The notes beneath the pieces were generated by a model that had not been told where the DNA came from, searched no databases, and worked only from the letters and a program-made list of their open reading frames with translations. Shown piece after piece: positions 54,571 to 64,000 of a DNA stretch of 64,000 bases. The stretch comes from Eustoma russellianum (taxonomy: Eukaryota > Streptophyta > Magnoliopsida > Gentianales > Gentianaceae), in the NCBI GenBank assembly GCA_036186865.1, contig AP025042.1:18279462-18343461 (forward strand), given 5' to 3'. Position 1 is the first letter of the stretch. Each line of letters opens with the position of its first letter. A program made the position numbers and the translations under genes.

Positions 54571-54767
54571 CCCCCCCGCAAGCTAGGCTTGGTGTACAAA
54601 TTATGTGATCCAAGTGTAGCTGCCAACTGGTTAAACCTTCTAATATCAAGGGCCTTTGTGAATATGTCAGCTACCTGCAACTCCATTCTAATAGGCATCA
54701 GCTTCAGCATTCCTTCTTGTATCTTATCCCTAACAACATGGTAATCAATTTCTATGTGCTTGGTACG

Positions 54768-55181
54768 CTAATAGAAGACAGGATTTTCAGTTATATATAT
54801 AGCACACTTACAATCACAGAAAACTTCAACTGGGGCCTGATCCTTCACCTTAAGGTCCTTCAGTAATGCTAGAAGCCATATCACTTCACAAGTCACCATT
54901 GCTATGGCTCTGTACTCAGACTCAGCTGAGGATCTTGAAACCGTAGTCTGCTCCTTGGCCTTCCAAGACTCCAATGCTTCTCCCAGGAACACAGCATACC
55001 CTATAATTGACCTTCTACTATCATTACAACCTCCCCAATCAGCATCTACAAATGCCTTGAGATCAAGTGTTTTGCTCCTTGGAAACAACATACCCTGGCC
55101 AACTATCCCTTTTACATATCTCAAGACCCTATGAGCTGCCTTTAAGTGATTTTCTGTTGGACAGTCTAAGAACTGACTCAA
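54768..55181 (-). pseudogene. Copia-6 RNase H
   Basis: A 137-codon frame: AAHRVLRYVKGIVGQGMLF, LKAFVDADWGGCND (Asp), QTTVSRSSAESEYRAIAM (Glu), VFCDCKCAIYITENPVF (Asp). The frame stops before the usual tail, which lies in another frame next to the LTR. Confidence 0.9.
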
Positions 55182-55184
55182 TTG

Positions 55185-56564
55185 CTACACAGAAAAGCAT
55201 ATGTCTGGTCTGGTTATGGTAAGATAGATAAGCTTGCCAACTAGCTTTCTGTACTGTGATGCTTCAGCAATCATAAGCGAGTCATCTTTAGCTAGACTTA
55301 CATGACTTTCCATTGGGCTCTTTGCTGGTTCGGCATCTAAAAACCCTATCTTGTTCAAGAAGCTAGGTGGTGTACTTCCTCTGGTTAATGTGTATCCCTT
55401 CCTTGCTAGAGCCACTTCAATACCCATAAAATATCTGAGCCTGCCCAAATACTTTATCTTAAACTCATAATGTAAAACCTTTTTCACTTCTGCAATGACC
55501 CCCTCATTGTCACCAGTAACAATGATATCATCAACATTAAGTAACAGACACAAAAGAGAACTACCAACATGCTTTAGAAAAAGTGTGTAATCAGACTTCG
55601 ACTATTGGAAGCTATGAGATAACAAAAACTTAGTCAAAGTGGCATTCCACTCTCTACTAGCTTGTTTGAGACCATATAATGATTTATGGAGCTTACATAC
55701 CAGACCAGGTTTACGTAAGACAATGTCAAGAGGTGGTGTCATGTAAATGTCGTCATGTAAGTCTCCATGGAGAAAGGCATTGTTGATGTCTAGCTCGCGG
55801 ATATGCCAATGCTTCTGAGCTGCTAGAGACAAGATCACTCTAACTGTAGTCATCTTTGTTATAGGAGAAAAGGTATCCTGATAATCAATACCATATTGTT
55901 GAGTGTATCCCTTTGCTACAAGCCTGACTTTGTACCTATCCACTTTCCCATTAGGCTTTAGCTTAACCTTGTAGACCCATTTACAACCAATAGGTGTTTT
56001 ACCTGATTGCAATGGCACCAGCCTCCACGTCTGATTAGCATCCAAATTAACGAGTTCACAGCTCATAGCCTCCTTCCACTCAGAAGAACCAACTGCTTCT
56101 GCATAACTATTAGGTTCCCAGTGTCCAACAAGACTTAAATCATAGGATTTATACTCTAGGGCTAAACAATCATAGGACAGAAAATGCTGTAAGGAATGAG
56201 GAGAGATGCAAACTTGATTGCAGTAAAAATCTTGTAAGTATGTTGGTATAGCCTTGGTGCGTTTGGGCCTGGCTGGCATAGACTTTTCAGGTTGTGAGGT
56301 AGCAGCTGGTAATGGCAAGTCAATAACCAACTCATAAGAAGGTAAATCAGCAGATGGAGGAGCAAAGGAAATTGGAGGAGATAGGCTGGAATCTGATGAA
56401 GCGTTGGGAGTTGGAGTGTTAGGTTGTGATGAGGAAGGAGAAGGAGACACACCTACTGTGTCAGGTCCCTCAGAATGTAAGGAAGCATCTGAGGCAGAAG
56501 AAGAAGAAGAAGTAGAAGGAAAAGAATGAAATGATGTTGGAGCATCAAAGATGGGAGTATTCAA
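55185..56564 (-). pseudogene. Copia-6 Pol linker and reverse transcriptase
   Basis: 55602-56564 starts with a Ser/Pro-rich linker and continues to RT: PIGCKWVYKVKLKPNGKVDRY, KGYTQQYGIDYQDTFSP, IRELDINNAFLHGDL and KSLYGLKQASREWNA. An in-frame TAG at about 55602 interrupts it. Reading on in the same frame, 55185-55553 carries the catalytic block as LLLNVDDIIVTGDN, where the family's Tyr of YVDD is Asn, and then YFMGIEVALARKGYTL. Two independent defects, so inactive. Confidence 0.92.
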
Positions 56565-56605
56565 AATAGGAGGAGAGTTATTACTGACAGGAATGGAAGG
56601 TCAAG

Positions 56606-57458
56606 TCATTGCATTATCAGATGCATAAGGAAAGACTTGCTAATGAAAGACAACATCTCTGGAAACATATACATCCTTAGCTTCAAGATCATGAAGGATG
56701 TAGCCCTTAGTAATGTAAGACAATCCCAAGAAAATATTTCTTTTGGCCCTAGGAGCAAACTTCTCCTTATGTGACTGTGTGTTGCTCCCAAAAGCAAGAC
56801 ACCCAAAGACACTAAGATTATTGTAGCAAGGAATTGAATTGTACAGCAGTTGGTATGGAGCGGAGTTATTAAGAACAGGTGTCGGAGTGTGTTTATAAGG
56901 TAGGCTGAATGATGGACGCAAAATCCCCAGTAGGAAGAAGTAAGACTAGATTGGAATCTAAGGGCCCTAGCAACACATAGAAGATGTTGGTGCTTTCTCT
57001 CAACCAGTTCATTTTGTTGCGGAGTATTCACACAACTGGTTTGATGTATAATGTCATAACTGGATAGAAAGAAGGCATATTAAATTCTTGCCCTTATCAG
57101 TTCTGATAATTTTGATTTTAGCATCGAAGTGTACAAAAACATATTAATGAAAGCTTTGCATCACATGCCTTGCTTTTGATTTAGATTTCAACAAATAGAG
57201 CCAAAAAAATCTTGAGTAATCATCTACAACAGTAAGGAAATATTTTTGACCATACATTGTAGAGTATTTATAGGGTCCCCATATGTCCATGTGTACAAGA
57301 GAAAAAGGGGAATGTGTGACTGAAGTTGAAATGAAAAATGGGATCCGTTTTTGCTTTGCAAGGGGACATATTTCACAATTACAATCATCATCAGGAACTA
57401 CTTCTAAGGGCTCCAACTTCTGAACTTCTCTTATTCTTGGTGTTGACATGTGTCCCAA
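56606..57458 (-). pseudogene. Copia-6 integrase, in pieces
   Basis: 57144-57458 holds the zinc region end (CNCEICPLAKQKR) and the first core block SLVHMDIWGPYKYS with VVDDYSRFFWLYLL. 56606-57031 carries PQQNELVERKHQHLLCVARAL, with the catalytic Glu. 56640-56921 in another frame carries LSVFGCLAFGSNTQ and KRNIFLGLSYITKGYILHD. The second Asp region (57040-57130) is frameshifted. Confidence 0.9.
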
Positions 57459-57560
57459 TCTTGAATGCCAAAACAGTGAATTTGAAGACTTCTTGGTAGC
57501 ACAAATAGTAGAGGTAGGGAGTGAGCTAGAGATTGTTGATGGAAAAGATTTGCAAGAACC

Positions 57561-58085
57561 TTATAGATGATGCAGACCCTGGTTCACCTCAGCTGAACTA
57601 ATCATCTTCTTGGTCTGTGCATCCTGTATGAAGCACATGTTAGAATGAAAAGTCATAGCAAAGAAGTTGTATTTTGTGAGTTGACTGAGGGAGATCAGAT
57701 TGAAGGCAAAGGTAGGCACATGAAGGACATTAGTAAGCACTAACTGTGGGTTTACTGTGATTGTCCCAATGTGAGTCACTCGTACAAAGTTTTTGTCTAG
57801 TAATTTAACACAAAGAGAAGAAACTAGATAAAAGGTATCAAACAATTCAAGAAAGGAGCAAACATGATCACTAGCCCCAGAATCTAGAATCCATGTATTT
57901 AAGTTTTGAGCATACATTTTACCTGACACATTACCTTCCATAGTGACCTTCAAAGAAGACATTGTAGCATGAGATGTGTTACTGCTTGTACCACCCTCTA
58001 GAACTGACTTGCTGCCTTTTTCTTGTCTATCCTGTAGCAAGCTAACAAGCTGCTCATACTGTTCTTGTGTCAGTCCCTGTGGCAA
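57561..58085 (-). pseudogene. Copia-6 gag tail and protease
   Basis: A 174-codon frame begins LTQEQYEQLVSLLQDRQ (gag tail) and contains LNTWILDSGASDHVC, the protease active site, followed by LTNVLHVPTFAFNLISLSQL. It is open throughout. Confidence 0.9.
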
Positions 58086-58149
58086 CTGAGCATCAGGGCC
58101 AGAATGCTCCTGCTCATATCCTTCATAAACGTCAAATAGTTCACAATCC

Positions 58150-59219
58150 TCATGACTCCCTATCTCACAAAACTGTTATCCTCCATTATTACTACAAGCA
58201 TCTCTATTGACCATATTCACTTGTGCTCTGGTTTTGAAACCAGGAGGATATCCATGTTTCTTGTAACATCTATCTATGGTGTGTCCTGTCATATTACAAT
58301 AAGTACACTATGGCACTCTAGTCCTTCCTGATCCAAACTTACCATCGTCTCTTTTTTTATCCCCTATCAAAAGGCTTTGAGAGTTCATTGTCCCAGATGC
58401 ATTGGACTTTGACACATAAAAGTTGAATCTAGAACTAGAGTTCACGTTCACTACAGTTGAAGGATTGTTAACAAAATGTCTAGATGTTTCAGTATAGGAA
58501 AGTTTTCTTTCAAGCTTCACAGTCATAGCAAAGACTGACTTCAAATCAGGCAAAGGAGTAGTAAACAGAATATGAGATTTAACAGCCTCGAATTCATCAT
58601 TAAGTCCCTTTAAAAACTTGATTACACAATCATTTTCCAAGAATTTGTTAAAATGAACCGCCAAGTTGCAAGTGCACCTTCTACATGCACAACTAGGTAC
58701 ACATCTCATTACAGACAACTCTTCCCATGTTGCCTTTATTTTGGTGTGATAGTCAGTGACAGAACTATTACCTTTTCTTATTGCATCAAATTCCTCCTGC
58801 AGGTCTGATAATCTTAAAGCATCTGCACTTCCATATCTGAACTTCAAGTCACTCCATATATCGGCTGTCACATCTATCCAGGTAACACTTTGCGCTATAC
58901 TAGCAGATAACGAATTAACCAACCATGAGGCCACCATATTTTTGGCCTTCAACCAAGCATTGTATCTCCTTGTACCCTCAACAAGTTTAGGAATGCTTCC
59001 ATCCACAAAATTAACCTTGTTCTTGGCCTCTAATGCTCGTCTTGCCGCTGTACTCCAACTATGATAGCTGCTTCCTTCAAGTAACGGTTGCACCAATACT
59101 AGCGCTGGACTATTGTTAGGATGTATATATTATGAATCCTCTGAAGGATCATTCATGACAGAATTTTGATCATGAAAATTAGAGGTTGAAGGAGAATGAT
59201 TGTTGTTATTCGAAGCCAT
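58150..59219 (-). pseudogene. Copia-6 gag with in-frame stops
   Basis: The ATG at 59219 starts MASNNNNHSPSTSN, 26 bp from the PBS. An in-frame TAA falls at about 59133. The main capsid part (58308-59096) reads LLEGSSYHSWSTAARRALEAKNKVNFVDG, NMVASWLVNSLS, DLQEEFDAIRKGNSSVTDYHTKIK. A TAG near 58315 comes just before the zinc knuckle, which follows in the same frame as CTYCNMTGHTIDRCYKKHGYPPGFK-like (58240-58312). Another stop falls near 58178. The frame itself is unchanged across these stops. Confidence 0.92.
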
Positions 59220-59244
59220 AAAAGTGCCAAAGTTCATCAATATA

Positions 59245-59256
59245 GCTCTGATACTA
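59245..59256 (-). other. Copia-6 primer-binding site
   Basis: The minus strand reads TAGTATCAGAGC, one change from the initiator-Met complement TGGTATCAGAGC, adjoining the LTR. Confidence 0.88.
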
Positions 59257-59724
59257 TGTGAAAAATCTCAATAGTCATACAAAATTAACAACAATGGAGG
59301 ATTGCTCAAACAAAATTAGAGAGAAGAAAGGTGAGAAAATGAAGAAACCATCAAGGGGGCAGAGAGAATTTCTTAGATTCCAAAATGACTAAATATGTTC
59401 TGTACAATTCGTTTGTTGGCAGAAGCACAAAATGACAAGAATGTCCTCTAACTGAAATTATGTACAACACAACTAAAAGGGCATAACGGTCTTTTCATTC
59501 TTTTTAAACAACTCTGGCGCCAAACTACTACTTCTTCCTCCAGCACCCTCGCACTACTCCCTGCGTCAAGCTTGAGTTTTGCACGTGCTTCTATGCAATT
59601 TCTTCAACCAACAAACAACACAACTTCCAAGCATCTCAATCGTTGATTCCCATAATGATCCATTGGTTACTCATCCTTCTTGACACGGATCATGAACCTT
59701 CACTGCTACTGTGTGTCTTCAACA
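59257..59724 (-). repeat. Copia-6 5' LTR
   Basis: Partner of 54085-54570, followed by TATCT. Confidence 0.93.
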
Positions 59725-59729
59725 TATCT

Positions 59730-60486
59730 CCTGCTGATCTACACGGTCTTCTACAGTTGAAATTAAACAGTCATTCGGCAACCTTATTTTTCTAATTACC
59801 AACTGCATTTTATTGGCTAAAATGTCCCACATGAAGAGTTACTCTACAACGTCTGCCAGCGTGTTACAATGCCAAATTCCAAGCAAGGCGTGTTAAACAT
59901 TCTAATGAATTACCGACTAGTATTTTCTGACAAAGAAATTTCATTCAGTAAATTGTCAACAAGGGACTATTTTTTACGGTTCTTTTACTTTCGTTGAAAT
60001 ACTATGTGTTTCGTTGGTATGGTCTCACTATTTTTCTTCGTCGGTGAGTTTTTCCGGTATCCTAAGTGGAAAATGACCTCTCCCCTTCTTACGCCTTGCC
60101 TTTTGTTTGTATTGAGGATTTACAAAACAGAAAAGTAAACACATAAAAGAAAAAATAAAATCAAACACTAATAAATTAACAAATTTGCCGATGGTTGAAC
60201 AACTCAAACTATAAGGATAGGACATGCCAGTCTTTTCTTGCTGTAAGAAAACTATCCATATTGACAAAAGTGGCTGTCCATCAAATGTAATTTTGCCAGT
60301 GTTTGAATAGACCAATTCTTATCTAAATTCAATTGCCTGTCCAAATAGATGATGCAGTTCTCTCCAAAAAATCTTCTAATTGCAATGGCCATCTCTAGGG
60401 AATCGTTTTTTATGTTGAGAGTCGCCAATGAATTATTGGGAAGTAATTCAAGTAAGACAAGAGTGACTTCAGTGACTTCCGTATAA
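59730..60486. other. Spacer between Copia-6 and Copia-7
   Basis: A minus-strand frame at 60028-60315 (95 codons, hydrophobic middle, ending KKGRGHFPLRIPEKLTDEEK) has no family I recognise. I do not call it a gene. Confidence 0.4.
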
Positions 60487-61888
60487 TGTGTTTGTGAAAT
60501 AAAGCAGTAGCCGACCTCCTGAGCTCAGGGCAGGTCGGATCGATCTGCCAGGTCAAGAAGTTCAGGTAGCGCAATTGAGTTTGCATTCTTAACAGTCAAC
60601 TGACCTGCCGATCTCAGCACAATAGCACTTCAGATCAATAATGTGCTATCAGTCTTCCAGCCGAGCTCAGTTCAGGTCGGATTGATCAGTCAGGTCAGAT
60701 CAGTTCAGTTAGTGTAGTTGTATTTGCGTTCTGGACAAATGGCCGACCTACCTACCTCGGCATCATAGCACAACAGAATAACAAATTGTGCTATCAGCCG
60801 CTTCAGCCGAGCTCAGAACACAAGCAGAGCTCAGCATGACAATGCTGCAGAATAACAAATGCTCTCAGCCAAACAGCAGAGCTCAACACACAGTAGAGCT
60901 CAACTCGGCAACACTGTACAGCAACAGTGCTACGCTATCACTCGATTAGCTGAGCTCATAACACAGAAGAGCTCAACTCGGAAACAACTTCAGTAGCTCA
61001 GCTGAGTAGAGAATCCAAGGTGAGTCCAGGACTCTGTCCTTAAGACGTATTGCTCCGATATACTGTATCCAACCAGAAGAAGCAATCATCTCCCAGGATA
61101 GAATAGAACCAGTTCAGACGAGCGGCATTGCAGTGTATGAACTTAACGAACCTCTAAGTTTTCCTGACTTCTCAGATGACATGAGATGCAGAGTATGTGT
61201 ATGTGGGAGAAGATGATTATGCAGAAGGGAGATTGTAGAGAGAATGAAGATTGTTCTTTTAATGCTTCTGAAGATGATTTCTAAGTGACCACATAGGTCA
61301 GCTCGGCTTCTTTTTATAGAGAAAATTTGAGGTCAGTTTATTACAGCCAATTCAACCATAACTGTAAGATTAGATACATGCTCAGCCTAAATACTTGGAT
61401 CAGATAACCGCATCAGGTCTTCCCACAGCCGTTGGATCCGATAACTGTTCAATCTGAGCCTTCTGATCATAAAAGTTTCAGGTCACATCAGCACGGTTAA
61501 AGCTCAACACCTTTTCAAACTTAAACCTTAGTCAAATCCAACAACCTGGAGAATTTTAAATTTAAACAAACTTCTCCCCAACTGATAAGACCCCACCCGC
61601 TGCCTGCGGCAGTCCAGCCTGCAGTCTATGCAGCCTAAATCTAGAGCCTGAGCATGAGCCCATCAGACCGTGCTAAACTAAATTTTCTCTCCTTTGAGCA
61701 TTAATTTCTCATTCACCCGATATCGGAATTGAGTTATTCAGAAGGCTAAAATTATCTACTCATCACTCAGATAATTAAGGACTCATTAGTTTCTACTTGC
61801 TATTAATGAAATTAATCATAACTCAGCTCAAAGTACGTTGCTAACTACAGTTTGCAACTTGGCCCATTTCTTTCAATTTTCTCCAACA
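60487..61888 (-). repeat. Copia-7 3' LTR (left boundary approximate)
   Basis: The right end reads CTCCAACA at 61888, followed by minus-strand ATATGGGGGGT, a purine tract. A minus-strand TATA box CTATAAAAAG lies near 61310-61320, so U3 would be about 61320-61888 and R-U5 would run leftward. The R-U5 part is rich in GCCGAGCTC/GAGCTCAG motifs. The left end near 60487 (TGTGTTTGTGAAATAAAG) is a guess. Its last 200 bp recur at 63421-63621. Confidence 0.65.
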
Positions 61889-62429
61889 ACCCCCCATATG
61901 AATGGGAGTTAATGCAAATGCATATGCAGACTCTATCGAGAAGTCAGAAAAAAAAATATTGCATCAGAAAAGGTAGCTTCTGGCTTTGACCCTTTCTTAG
62001 TTATATACTATCGGATCCACTCAGCTAATTAGTGACTTGATGTCTTAAACTAACCAACCTTTATTGTGAACCTAGACAACAGTACTCATGCAACATTTCC
62101 TTTAACACCTTTTTGGTTCTCAAGATTTTGTTCATTTTGGCCATGAACCAACTTGTTTTAGAAAATGTTTTGGAGAATTCTTGCCTCACAAATTCTCATA
62201 TAAGAGGCCCCACTTCACACTTACATAGGTGTTCGCTATCAAGAGTATTCCGCCATACCCCACTTGATATATCAAGATATAGGAACCAATAAAAGAATCC
62301 TTACCCTCACTTTTCTGCAAACAACATTTTTATTTAACAGAATGAGTAAGTGCTTACTGAAACTTCATAACTTAGTTGTCCCATTGAACCAAGATTCTGG
62401 GATCGCCACTCAACATGGTTGGGTTTCCA
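61889..62429 (-). other. Copia-7 3' untranslated region
   Basis: It lies between the purine tract and the RNase H stop. No gene seen; short frames here have no support. Confidence 0.5.
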
Positions 62430-62940
62430 TTACAAAGGTTCATGCTTTGTAGGCCTTAGTCCCATTCCGTTTGTCAAATTTGACATTTGATCTATAGGCA
62501 AATCTTTTGTAATCGGATCTGCAAGATTCTCTTTTGATTTTATGTAATCAATGGAAATCACACCAATAGAGATCAACTGCTTAATGTTATTGTGTCTCCG
62601 ATGCATGTGTTGAGTTTTACCACTACAGATGCTGCTTTGAGCTCGTTCTATAGCTGACTGACTATCACAGTGTATGCTGATAGGAGCGATTGGCTTAGGC
62701 CAACCTGGTACGTCTTCCAGGAAATTCCGAATCCATTCAGCCTCTTTTCGAGATTTATCTAGTGTTATAAACTCCACTTTCATAGTGGAACGAGCTATGA
62801 ACATTTTCTTTGTGGATTTCCATGATACAGCACCTCCACCAACAGTGAATCGATACCCACTGGTGGACTTAGAATCAGATATCCAGTTAGCATCACAATA
62901 GCTTTCCAATATTACTGGATATCTTGAATAATGTAATCCA
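62430..62940 (-). pseudogene. Copia-7 RNase H
   Basis: The frame 62430-62909 reads ESYCDANWISDSKSTSGYRFTVGGGAVSWKS (Asp in YCDANW), then ARSTMKVEFITLDKS (Glu region altered: family STTEAEYIAL), IHCDSQSAIERAQ (Asp) and NLADPITKDLPIDQMSN. It is open for 159 codons, the longest intact piece of this element. Confidence 0.88.
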
Positions 62941-62957
62941 AGATTTATTATATACTT

Positions 62958-63415
62958 CTAGTATCTCATCACTCTATTTAGAGCATTCCAATGATCATCA
63001 CTTGGATCACTGGTAAACCTGCTCAGTTTGTTTACTGCGCATGCTAAGTCTGACCTTGTATTGTTTGTTATGTACATCAGACTTCCGGTTACTTGTGAGT
63101 ACTCCAATTGAGCTACTGTCTCTCCTCGGTTCTTTCTTAAGTGTATACTTAAGTCAAGTGAAATATTCACTGGTTTTACATCAATCATATTGAAGCGTTT
63201 CAAAACAGATTCAATATAGTGAGTTTGTGCCAACACAAGTCCTTCGGCTACCCTAGAAAGTTTTAATTGCTACAATAACGTTGGCAACTCCCATATCCTT
63301 CATGTCAAAGTTTCTCATCAACATCTTCTTTGTATTTAAGATGATACCACAAGTACTGCACATGATTAGCATGTCATCTACATAGAGACATACTATCACA
63401 TATGCATTCTGTGTG
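62958..63415 (-). pseudogene. Copia-7 reverse transcriptase, C-terminal part, truncated
   Basis: 62958-63236 reads LAQTHYIESVLKRFNM, EYSQVTGSLMYITNNTRSDLACAVNKLSRF. Upstream (63240-63415) the frame is broken, but a CLYVDDMLIMCSTCG reading keeps the YVDD catalytic motif. RT sequence stops near 63415 and is joined directly to LTR-derived DNA at 63421. Confidence 0.88.
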
Positions 63416-63420
63416 TTTTC

Positions 63421-63621
63421 TTTCCTTTGAGCATTAATTTCTCATTCATCCAATATCAAAATTGAGTGATTCAAAAGCCTAAAATTATAAACTCGTCATG
63501 TAGATAATTAAGGACTCATTAGTTTCTACACATCATTAATGAAACTAATCATAACTCAGCTCAAAGTACGTTGCTCACCACAATTTGCAACTTGACCCTT
63601 TTCTTCCAATTTCCTCCAACA
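63421..63621 (-). repeat. Second Copia-7 LTR fragment joined to RT
   Basis: About 200 bp closely matching 61688-61888 in the same orientation, including TTTGAGCATTAATTTCTCATTCA and the CTCCAACA end. The rest of the 5' LTR, the leader, gag, integrase and half of RT are missing. Confidence 0.9.
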
Positions 63622-63763
63622 TGAATTTCAAATATTTACGAGCATAAGTCTATGGCTTGTTCTTTTCCCCCTCTCTAGAGATCTGACTGTCTTTTCTGTT
63701 TGGAGCCTGTAATGACCAATTGACTCAATGCATGTTCTTATCATGCTCTAAGAGAAACTGTCT
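63622..63763. other. Short spacer, nothing recognised
   Basis: No gene or repeat seen between the LTR fragment and the minisatellite. Confidence 0.5.
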
Positions 63764-64000
63764 TTTTGGACGATAGTGGCTGTCAGAAAACTTATAATTT
63801 TTTTACAGTTGGAAGAGACGTCAACTCCTATCTCATTTCTTTTGACGATAATACCTGTCTAGTAAATTTATAATTTTTTCAGAGTTGGAAGAGACGTCAG
63901 CTTGTATCTCATTTCGTTTGACGATAGTGGCTGTCCAAAAAATTTATAATATTTTTTAGAGTTGGAAGAGACGTCAACTCGCATCTGATTTCGTTTGCCA
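63764..64000 (+). repeat. 76-bp minisatellite array running off the window
   Basis: Units begin at 63829, 63905 and 63982 (spacing 76 and 77 bp), preceded by a partial unit from 63764. The consensus includes GACGATAGTGGCTGTCC, an AATTTATAATTTTTT AT-run and GTTGGAAGAGACGTCAACTC. The same unit occurs at 967-1062. Confidence 0.93.

Larger units (their letters stand above)
54085..59724 (-). mobile_element. Copia-6, full-length copia element with TSD TATCT (5.64 kb)
   Basis: LTRs 54085-54570 and 59257-59724 begin TGTGAAAAATCTC and end CAACA. TATCT lies on both sides (54080-54084, 59725-59729). The purine tract at the left LTR reads GCTTGCGGGGGGG on the minus strand, and a PBS adjoins the right LTR. 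Internal frames run gag to RNase H on the minus strand, with a few in-frame stops and some frame changes, so it is moderately old. Confidence 0.95.

Noticed and set aside
60028..60315. 95-codon minus-strand frame with a hydrophobic middle
   Set aside because: No family recognised, no neighbouring exon or promoter evidence; left as unassigned spacer.
63764..64000. CRISPR-like 76-bp periodicity
   Set aside because: Units are contiguous and have no spacers; this is a minisatellite.

Overview
The window is repeat-rich plant nuclear DNA, almost certainly from a eudicot. Nearly every recognisable coding segment belongs to a transposable element: Ty1/copia elements primed by initiator-Met tRNA, a large Ty3/gypsy Tat-like element, a LINE, a CACTA (En/Spm) DNA transposon and a SINE relic of the Au/TS type. 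The SINE hints at an asterid, but I cannot name the species. The only plausible host gene is a small two-exon secreted Cys-rich peptide gene at 7533-8051, and it has been overrun by a retrotransposon. No rRNA, tRNA or CRISPR is visible.

Layout. 1-966: 3' end of a copia element with its 3' LTR, abutting one copy of a 76-bp minisatellite that returns at 63764-64000. 1507-7056: decayed minus-strand copia (Copia-1). 7533-8051: Cys-rich peptide gene. 8044-24286: Tat-like gypsy element with a broken gag, a tandem-repeat region and an antisense ORF. Inside it lie a young, nearly intact 8.7-kb minus-strand copia (Copia-2, 13237-21907, TSD GAAGT), which splits the antisense ORF, and a solo LTR (23294-24083, TSD ATTCT) in the right LTR. 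24466-31075: 5'-truncated minus-strand LINE, split by Copia-3 (25307-30740). 31100-32640: relic of a plus-strand copia. 33080-36660: relic of a SIRE-type copia. 37140-45706: CACTA element (TSD TGT). 46641-48713: plus-strand copia RT/RNase H relic (Copia-5) and LTR. 49440-50512: degenerate duplication holding the SINE. 50711-53745: Tnt1-like relic. 54085-59724: Copia-6 (TSD TATCT). About 60490-63621: rearranged Copia-7. 63764-64000: the 76-bp minisatellite.

The most interesting unit is the CACTA element. Its TNP2-type transposase has lost the central catalytic region and has an in-frame stop, and its TnpA-like gene has a frameshift. Yet it carries two open, related small genes (43671-44015 and 44814-45146) on the opposite strand. 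Each encodes a basic RGG-rich N-terminus, a proline-rich linker, a predicted coiled coil and an acidic SDDE tail. Both lie inside the subterminal repeat array. Each starts about 65 bp downstream of a TATA-like box that directly follows a cluster of the element's own TCGTCGC motifs. This looks like a duplicated promoter-ORF-terminator cassette for an accessory protein, possibly one that binds the array or counters silencing. That function is inference.

Nesting gives relative ages: Tat before Copia-2 and the solo LTR; the LINE before Copia-3; the SINE after the 49.4/50.0-kb duplication. All boundaries, repeat periods and difference counts were read by eye.
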